A stretch of 45,029 bases of DNA. Source: Nitriliruptorales bacterium. Lineage in GTDB: Bacteria > Actinomycetota > Nitriliruptoria > Euzebyales > Egibacteraceae. Below the pieces are notes generated by a model. That model searched no databases, was not told where the DNA came from, and saw nothing but the letters and a program-made list of their open reading frames with translations. Below, one piece after another: positions 40,601 to 45,029 of this stretch; within the stretch, counting starts at the first letter, position 1, and every line of letters begins with the position of its first letter. Where the stretch lies: assembly GCA_009379795.1 (NCBI GenBank), contig WHTC01000003.1, positions 1 through 45,029 of the forward strand, in the 5' to 3' direction. Made by a program: the position numbers and the translations under genes.

Positions 40601-40880
40601 AGATGACTTCCGGCGCCGGGTCGCCGATGGTGGGCAGTTCGCCACCGGCGACAATCAGGGCATAGCCGGTATGGCTGGCCTCGTCGGCCGGCAGGAACGG
40701 CGGCACGGTCAGTGCCTGCAGCGTCCCCAGAGTGACGAACAGCAGTACGGCCCCGAGCGCGCCGAGCAGCAGCGGCGCCCGCGGCGGGGTACTTGCGGGA
40801 GGCGACTGCCGCCGCTGCTCGATCGGCGCCGGGGCGGAAGCCTGGTTGATCTCTGCGCTCACGCTCACCCACGGTCGCAT
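37608..40880 (-). CDS. Large membrane protein with two DUF2142/GT-C-like halves
   Basis: This 1090-residue multi-pass protein is made of two similar halves. Half one has VPPFLPADEASHTGYAL (acid pair near residue 67), TANHPPLYYLLASVPL and FVHISALVHNDALAV. Half two has VPVFHAPDEDRHLDMIL (near 575), QWQHPRLAYAAGAVAL and MTHIGSVVNNDALLI. DUF2142 and related GT-C membrane enzymes of 450-550 residues carry this first-loop acidic pair and HPPLYY-type motif and usually move sugars from lipid carriers. Twin units in one chain suggest gene duplication and fusion. The exact start is uncertain (ATG 40880, or GTG codons just inside). It lies 27 bases behind the rubrerythrin-VIT gene and is probably cotranscribed with it. 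Confidence 0.8.
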   Translation of the reverse strand: MRPWVSVSAEINQASAPAPIEQRRQSPPASTPPRAPLLLGALGAVLLFVTLGTLQALTVPPFLPADEASHTGYALIVAGGELPTIGDPAPEVISGIPEDRLTWTANHPPLYYLLASVPLRWGLESGDPLGGFLGARMLGVALGAASVALAAWLARLLVPRRPMLAVGAAAVTAMMPSFVHISALVHNDALAVLSATGLLIAGVLVAQRGPSVLRLAAVGILSAAAATTRVSGFVTVAVAALAVAGGTWLRGGGDPLRRGLRAAAAGMVGVAAALAASGWFYLRNVRLYGDPTGAEALFDVFGRSPGQPPWAYLVSAEFWLVLQRDWWGRFGGGWAIGGGELAITRWLVVLAAPGLVFAGIRWLRRGRPRPETGLCISWAAAGLQFALLVISVAGFASRGGSTHGRYVFPAVALAALVVAAGWSGLSFRPRLLGWLGPLARQGGTSNSDSGGAPLLLGLGVQLALNLVIWADFLTDRNPAVRRVSNWEAPFAALANVGVSAWWMAVAGGLLLLGGWMIVAGVRGVTVGERAAGKDWPGLGQGRLSRPLGAPRAVWSLVIAFAVLLTAWSTLVPVFHAPDEDRHLDMILAAAGLDTWTETGPVYVSRQVSGVRDASGFAPGRGPRHRWEATPRASRPTFEEAGPDRPSRVMNQQWQHPRLAYAAGAVALGAARMVIPGAADWSGEQVISLLRLVSVAALVPLPLLAYLACRRLTGSDAAAVAAAVVPFAIPQMTHIGSVVNNDALLIILVGVQTVLLVGVLFGDLSLRRGAMVGLVTGLALLTKGFALFALLWLPSVFLVAAIRHRQFRSATLSGLTALMSAVIVGGWWWMRNIVVLGVIQPRGIEFERAVANFTPDFREWYDTVHPRVLRTFWGSTGWTEAPLDYSLVVSVTWGLTMLIAIAFVMTRRRHPWSRLDLLILLVPVGGLLAIMTKGSWDYYTDSARIVGMQGRYVFPAVTGIAAIVGAGALVVLGRGARWLPPALLAVGIWLQVVAMHTTLLRYWGPAGWTDIGVSVQALLGWSPWGNTATALPWMATFVALGIAFGQLLLQAWRSPDARAKPMRALQAAAPPVISAGSGPEPVPAAGGRRKD

Positions 40881-40907
40881 CCGCCTGGAAAGGCGACCAG
40901 GCTAGTG

Positions 40908-41948
40908 CTAATCGAGTATCACGCCGAACAGGTTGCCCAGTCCGTAGGTGATGGCGGCAGCGATCATGCCGATCGCCAGTTGCCGCAGGCCGCGGACCAG
41001 CACGGGACCTCCGGAGAGCACGGCGGCGGCGGCGCCCGCAAGGAACAGCGCCGCCGCGGCGATCGCCGCGGCGGTCACCTCCGCCGCGGCGCCAGCGAGC
41101 AGGAAGAACGGCAGGACCGGCAGGGAGGCGCCGATCGCGAAGGAGCCGAAACTGGAGACGGCCGCTCCTGCGGCGCTCCCGACGACATCCTCCCGCACCT
41201 GGTCGGTGTCCTCCTCACCGACATGCGCCTCAGTCAACAGTTCGGCCGCGCGTTGCTCGGCATCCTCGCGGCTCATGCCCTCGGCCTGGAACGCCAGGGC
41301 CAGTTCCTTGCGCCCAGCGCCGCGTAGCGCCGTGAGGGTCTCGGGGTCCAGGCGGGGCGGTGGGCTGTGGATCAACTCCAATTGGGAACGCACCGAAACG
41401 TACTCACCGGCGGCCATCGACAGCGCTCCGGACAGCAGACCGGCGAGCCCGGTGATCAGCACCGTGGTCGGAGCCACGCCCGCGCCGGCCACCCCCAGGA
41501 TGAGCGAGAGGTTGGACACGAGGCCGTCGTTGATGCCGAATACGGCCGCGCGCAAGGTGCCCGAGGCGCGGGCCCGCCGCCGCCGGGCCAGCCCGGCCAC
41601 CACCCGGGCGTGCACCCGCTCGTCGGCGGCGAGCGCTGGTGTGGCGTCGGGCTCCTCCCTGTAGGTGTCCCGGAGCTCAGCGCGCTGGACCAGCGACAGC
41701 ACCAGCAGCGACCCCACCCGCCGGGCCAACCAGCTCAGAATCCGGGCGCGCAGTCCCAGACGGTGGGGGGGCACCTCCGGCTCGTCGAGCAGGTGAGCCC
41801 AGTGGGCGGCGTGGCGCTCCTCGGCACGAGCCAAGGCGATCAGCAACTCGTGCTCCACACCGTGCCGGCGGGCGGCCAGTGCCCGGTACACGGCCGCAGC
41901 GTCACGCTCGGCGTCAAGTCGCTGCCGATAGCGTTCCGTCGAACTCAT
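40908..41948 (-). CDS. Rubrerythrin/ferritin-like domain fused to VIT1/CCC1 transporter
   Basis: This 346-residue protein has an N-terminal ferritin-like helical domain (residues 1-100; ERDAAAVYRALAARR and ARAEERHAAHWAHLL supply Glu and His metal ligands) and a C-terminal VIT/CCC1 membrane domain with LRAAVFGINDGLVSNLSLIL, the typical first helix, then SMAAGEYVSVRSQ. The fusion recalls MbfA, a membrane-bound ferritin that exports iron. ATG 41948 has TGGAGC upstream; an ATG at 41960 is possible. It would lower free iron or manganese in the cell. It heads or shares the leftward unit with the large membrane protein. Confidence 0.88.
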   Translation of the reverse strand: MSSTERYRQRLDAERDAAAVYRALAARRHGVEHELLIALARAEERHAAHWAHLLDEPEVPPHRLGLRARILSWLARRVGSLLVLSLVQRAELRDTYREEPDATPALAADERVHARVVAGLARRRRARASGTLRAAVFGINDGLVSNLSLILGVAGAGVAPTTVLITGLAGLLSGALSMAAGEYVSVRSQLELIHSPPPRLDPETLTALRGAGRKELALAFQAEGMSREDAEQRAAELLTEAHVGEEDTDQVREDVVGSAAGAAVSSFGSFAIGASLPVLPFFLLAGAAAEVTAAAIAAAALFLAGAAAAVLSGGPVLVRGLRQLAIGMIAAAITYGLGNLFGVILD

Positions 41949-42130
41949 CCGACGCTCCATTCGGGGCCCGGACCGCGCAGGCATAGCCATGGATGGTGCG
42001 CGTTCCAGGGCCGTTCGCGCCCGCGGTCCGCTCCGAGGGGGCGCTGGTTCCAGTCTCGGACGCCGCAGGCCGCCTTGCAGTCTGCCCCGCCGCCCCGACA
42101 CGAGTAAGGCCTGTGGATGCTGCGTGCCGT

Positions 42131-42787
42131 TTACACCCTGAGGTACGTGAGCACAGCGAGGACGCGGCGGTGGTCGCTCTCGGCGGGCGCGAGGTGCAGC
42201 TTGGCGAAGATGTTGCTGACGTGCTTCTCCACCGCACCGTCGCTGACGACGAGCTCGGCGGCGATCGCCGCGTTCGATCGCCCTTCAGCCATCAGTCCGA
42301 GGACCTCCCGTTCACGCGGGGTCAGGCGCTCCAGCGGGTCATCCCGCCGGCGACGCCCAAGAAGCTGCGCCACGACCTCCGGGTCGATCACCGCGCCCCC
42401 TCCGGCAATCCGCCGCACCGCGTCGAGAAAGTCCTCAACATCGGCCACCCGATCCTTGAGGAGGTAGCCAACGCCGTGGGCACTCCTCCCGATCAGGTCG
42501 CTCGCGTAGCGCTCCTCGACGTACTGGCTGAGCACCAGCACACCGACCCCAGGGTGGCGCTCGCGCACTTCCAGAGCCGCGCGCAGCCCCTCATCGCTGA
42601 AGGTAGGCGGCATGCGGACGTCGACGATGGCGATATCGGGCGGGTCGCGGTCGATCGCGGAGAGCAGGCGATCGCCCCGGTCGACGGCTGCCACGACCTC
42701 GAGACCGCTCTCCCGCAGGAGCCGCACGAGCCCTTCGCGCAGCAGCACCGAGTCCTCCGCGACAACCACGCGCATGCCCGCCATCAT
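42131..42787 (-). CDS. Two-component response regulator, NarL/LuxR type
   Basis: This 218-residue regulator has a receiver domain (about 1-125; acidic pocket AEDS, phosphorylated Asp56 in PDIAIVDVRMPP, Lys in GYLLKDRV) and a C-terminal LuxR helix-turn-helix (LTPREREVLGLMAEGRSNAA, VSDGAVEKHVSNIFAKL). The start overlaps the stop of the kinase gene (ATGATG at 42782-42787); ATG 42784 or 42775 are alternatives. It is the partner of the upstream kinase. Targets were not identified; the adjacent DUF4190 and VIT genes are candidates. Confidence 0.93.
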   Translation of the reverse strand: MMAGMRVVVAEDSVLLREGLVRLLRESGLEVVAAVDRGDRLLSAIDRDPPDIAIVDVRMPPTFSDEGLRAALEVRERHPGVGVLVLSQYVEERYASDLIGRSAHGVGYLLKDRVADVEDFLDAVRRIAGGGAVIDPEVVAQLLGRRRRDDPLERLTPREREVLGLMAEGRSNAAIAAELVVSDGAVEKHVSNIFAKLHLAPAESDHRRVLAVLTYLRV

Positions 42788-44019
42788 GCACTCCACGGGA
42801 GTTCCGCCCGGACCAGGGTGCCTCCGCCACGGGGGCTGTCGATCCGCAACCGTCCGTCGATGGCGGCGACCCGGTCGGCCAGGCCCCGGAGCCCGGTCGA
42901 AGGCCCGGGCTCGGCGCCGCCCCGGCCGTCGTCGGAGACCTCCACGATGATGTGGCGGGCCTCAGTGGCGACCGTCACGCGTGCACGCCCGGCGCCGCTG
43001 TGCCGGGTCACGTTGGTCAGCGACTCGGCGATCAGGAAGTAGGCGACCGCCTCGATCTCGGCGGGCAGGCGCCGGGGGAGCGCGACGGCCACTTCGACCG
43101 GTACCGGCGAGCGTGCCGCGAGCGCCGAGACCGCCGCGTCCAGTCCGCGGTCTGTCAGCACGGCCGGGTGCACTCCGCGGGCGAGGTCGCGCAACTCGAC
43201 CAGGGCGCGCTTGGCCTCCTCGTGCGCCCGTTCGACCAGTTCGCGCGCGCCCTCCGGATCGCTCGCCAGCTTCGCCTTGGCGCGGCCCAGTTCCATTGCC
43301 AGGGCCACCAGGCGTTGCTGGGCACCGTCGTGGAGGTCTCGCTCGATGCGCCGCCGCTCGGCCGCCGCAGCCTCGACCGCGCGCGACCGGCTCTCCGACA
43401 GCACGTCCACCCGTGCCCGGAGGGCGGCCGTCGTGGGGCCGAGCAACTCGGCGGTGAGGGCGCCGTGAGCCACCGCGCCCGCGCGCACGATCCACGGCAA
43501 GGCCGGCATCAGGAGCAGGGCGATCAGCGCCACGATCCAGGCCTCCGCCGCCGAGTCCACCAGCACCAATCCCAGGTCGAGCGGCAGCGCGGGATACCAG
43601 GCGGGGTAGGTGAGCGCCACCGGGACGCTGATCCACAACAGGGCGAGAGCGCCCGAGATCACCCCCACAGGCCCGAGCAGCAGCAGATATCCCAGGTCTC
43701 GCCATGTGGCCGGGTCGCGGGCGGCGTGACGCAGGCGGGCCACCGGAGACCCACCTGCCGGAGGCCGGTACGGGGCGGGCACCGGCACTCCGAGGAGGCT
43801 GCCGAGGCGGCCCCGCTCCATGCCCGCGCCCTGTCGGGCGAGCATGACCGTGGCGGCGGCGGCGACGAAGCCGATCGGGGGGATGACCAGCGCGCCGAGG
43901 CCGGAGACCAGCGCCACGAACCAGCACAGCCCCAGTGGCAGGCTGAGCGCGAGGTAGAAGGTGCACCCCCAGGTGCGTGCGTCGGTGTAGGCGCGGGTGA
44001 CGCGCTGCAGGACGCGCAC
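42784..44019 (-). CDS. Sensor histidine kinase, NarL-partner type with membrane sensor domain
   Basis: This 411-residue kinase has an N-terminal membrane sensor domain with four helices (about 20-180; LSLPLGLCWFVALVSGLGAL is typical of the actinobacterial 'sensor' domain), then the HisKA_3 dimerisation region with RRRIERDLHDGAQQRLVALA (His230) and a C-terminal ATPase domain (ESLTNVTRHSGA, VSDDGRGGA, GLRGLADRVAAI). The GTG at 44019 is supported by GGGAGGATC upstream and family similarity starting there; a longer start would overlap the DUF4190 gene. It phosphorylates the regulator encoded next, with overlapping stop and start. Confidence 0.93.
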   Translation of the reverse strand: MRVLQRVTRAYTDARTWGCTFYLALSLPLGLCWFVALVSGLGALVIPPIGFVAAAATVMLARQGAGMERGRLGSLLGVPVPAPYRPPAGGSPVARLRHAARDPATWRDLGYLLLLGPVGVISGALALLWISVPVALTYPAWYPALPLDLGLVLVDSAAEAWIVALIALLLMPALPWIVRAGAVAHGALTAELLGPTTAALRARVDVLSESRSRAVEAAAAERRRIERDLHDGAQQRLVALAMELGRAKAKLASDPEGARELVERAHEEAKRALVELRDLARGVHPAVLTDRGLDAAVSALAARSPVPVEVAVALPRRLPAEIEAVAYFLIAESLTNVTRHSGAGRARVTVATEARHIIVEVSDDGRGGAEPGPSTGLRGLADRVAAIDGRLRIDSPRGGGTLVRAELPWSA

Positions 44020-44068
44020 GCCACGATCCTCCCACCTGCCGGCGGGAGGATCGGTGACAGCGGTCTGG

Positions 44069-44587
44069 TCAGTGCCGGCCAAAGGGGCCTCGTCCCCCGA
44101 AACCTGAGAACTGGCTCTGGCAGGCGTCCACGGCCTCAACCGTGTCCGCCTCCGCCAGGCACTCCCGGTACTCCTGTTGCTGACCCTCGTTGCGGTCCCA
44201 GCGGTCCCACGGGCCGAAGCGGTCGCCGCGGCCGCGGTCGACGCCGAGCGTGAGAAACCCTGCTACGGCGGCGATCGTCAGCAGGACCGCGATTGGCCCA
44301 AGGATCAGGCCGGTCAAGGCCTGGCCGCTGTTGTCCGCATCTCCGCGCTGGACGCGCTGTCGCCCAAGGACCCCGAAGATCGTGGCCAGGACCCCGGCGC
44401 TCAGCGCGAGCGGGATGGCGAAGAAGGCGAACCCGGTCAGGGTGGTGATGATCGCAGCGATTCCCAGGACCATCGCCGCGACCCCGTAGCCGTTGTTGCG
44501 GCCGGTCGCCGCCGGGCCGGGCGGAGTCGCGGGCGATGCGTCCCCCTTCCCGCCGCCGTCTCCCGGTGGCTGCTCAATCGTGCTCAT
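44069..44587 (-). CDS. DUF4190 domain membrane protein
   Basis: This 172-residue protein has a disordered N-terminus rich in Gly, Pro and Ala, then a DUF4190 pair of helices (GVAAMVLGIAAIITTLTGFA, ALSAGVLATIFGVLGRQRV) and a third hydrophobic segment (LTGLILGPIAVLLTIAAVAG), followed by an outer Asp/Arg/Gln-rich tail with two Cys residues that could form a disulfide. ATG 44587 has GGAG 9 bases upstream; a GTG at 44596 is in frame. It lies just upstream of the two-component genes and may be part of the signal input. Function unknown. Confidence 0.82.
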   Translation of the reverse strand: MSTIEQPPGDGGGKGDASPATPPGPAATGRNNGYGVAAMVLGIAAIITTLTGFAFFAIPLALSAGVLATIFGVLGRQRVQRGDADNSGQALTGLILGPIAVLLTIAAVAGFLTLGVDRGRGDRFGPWDRWDRNEGQQQEYRECLAEADTVEAVDACQSQFSGFGGRGPFGRH

Positions 44588-45029
44588 GATGTTCACTCCA
44601 TGGTCTTGCTGGTGGCGGGTTCCCGCCGCTCCAGCGCCGTTCGCCGGAGGTGAGGCAAACGGTAGGCCCCGGAGCTCGTTCGCGAAGTCCCGCCACCCGG
44701 CGTCTTTGGGGTAGGGACAACCCCACCGCCGTCATGGAGTTGACCGAGCCTTGGCCTGGCCATACGCGACCCGAACGCCCTTTCGGCCAGGAGACACCTG
44801 TACTCCTGGCCATTCGGCCATGGCGGTGGCGCCGAAGCGTACGCCGCTACCCTTATTAGGAGGGATTCCACCGCTCTGTGACTGCGACGTGTCACGGCTC
44901 AGCAACAGCAAGTGAGGCGCCACTGCGACGGCGAGCGTTCATCAAACCTGGGCATTGGGGTGGATTCCGGACGGCGGGGCCAGCCCCTCGGCGGGGTGTT
45001 CCGTTGACGGTTCGCAAGGGGCTACCTAG
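44588..45029. other. Terminal non-coding stretch
   Basis: No reading frame here shows a recognisable family, ribosome site and codon pattern together. The stretch includes the upstream region of the DUF4190 gene and one clear hairpin (44785-44811). No tRNA-like cloverleaf was seen. Confidence 0.5.
44785..44811. other. 9-base perfect inverted repeat
   Basis: GGCCAGGAG (44785-44793) and CTCCTGGCC (44803-44811) flank a 9-base loop. TTCGGCCA also occurs on both sides (about 44782 and 44813). It could be a terminator for a gene outside the window or an operator. Confidence 0.45.

Noticed and set aside
1-45029. tRNA, rRNA, CRISPR array, intact transposon or phage genes
   Set aside because: Intergenic spaces were read for cloverleaf arms, regularly spaced repeats and transposase or integrase motifs; none was found.

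Overview
The window is high-GC DNA with GC-rich third codon positions, frequent GTG starts, GTGA/TGATG start-stop overlaps and strong GGAGG ribosome binding sites. A 1457-residue Lhr-type helicase, a PknB-like kinase, a sensor-domain NarL-type histidine kinase, an ECF sigma/zinc-finger anti-sigma pair and lipoproteins with very acidic linkers suggest an actinobacterium, possibly a deep-branching class. The exact taxon cannot be fixed from sequence reading alone. No rRNA, tRNA, CRISPR array or intact insertion sequence was seen.

Region 1 (1-14991) is a catabolic island. It opens with a tripartite tricarboxylate transporter (the 3' part of tctA, then tctB and tctC), coupled to a succinate/fumarate-type flavoprotein, a Rieske ferredoxin and an amidohydrolase-2 protein. 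A convergent GntR/UTRA regulator follows. Next come a three-subunit molybdenum hydroxylase (medium, large and small subunits), a frameshifted alpha/beta hydrolase, a UbiD-type decarboxylase, a flavin monooxygenase and an unusual SDR. Together they look like uptake, hydroxylation and decarboxylation of an aromatic or heteroaromatic carboxylate.

Region 2 (15033-20723) holds the Lhr helicase, a DUF2442 protein and a decayed stretch with a methyltransferase fragment. Region 3 (20724-25879) is a second aromatic module: a phthalate-dioxygenase-type Rieske oxygenase, a zinc-type MDR dehydrogenase, an MhpA/PheA-type flavin monooxygenase and, on the other strand, a 4,5-dihydroxyphthalate-decarboxylase-like protein. 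Region 4 (25998-28863) is ordinary housekeeping: nitrobindin-like protein, S4-domain protein, DUF2203, a small membrane protein, and sigma/anti-sigma.

Region 5 (28884-35293) has an IclR regulator followed by a collinear unit: ABC permease, ATPase, second ABC permease, a second UbiD decarboxylase, a 57-residue zinc-ribbon protein and a substrate-binding lipoprotein. The small zinc-ribbon gene is easy to miss. It recalls the small subunit D of UbiD-type hydroxyarylic acid decarboxylases and is the most interesting single observation here.

Region 6 (35382-44587) holds a Ser/Thr kinase and then a leftward block: a conserved unknown with a cysteine-rich in-frame extension, a giant duplicated DUF2142-like membrane protein, a rubrerythrin-VIT fusion, a two-component pair and a DUF4190 protein. 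The last 440 bases show no convincing gene.
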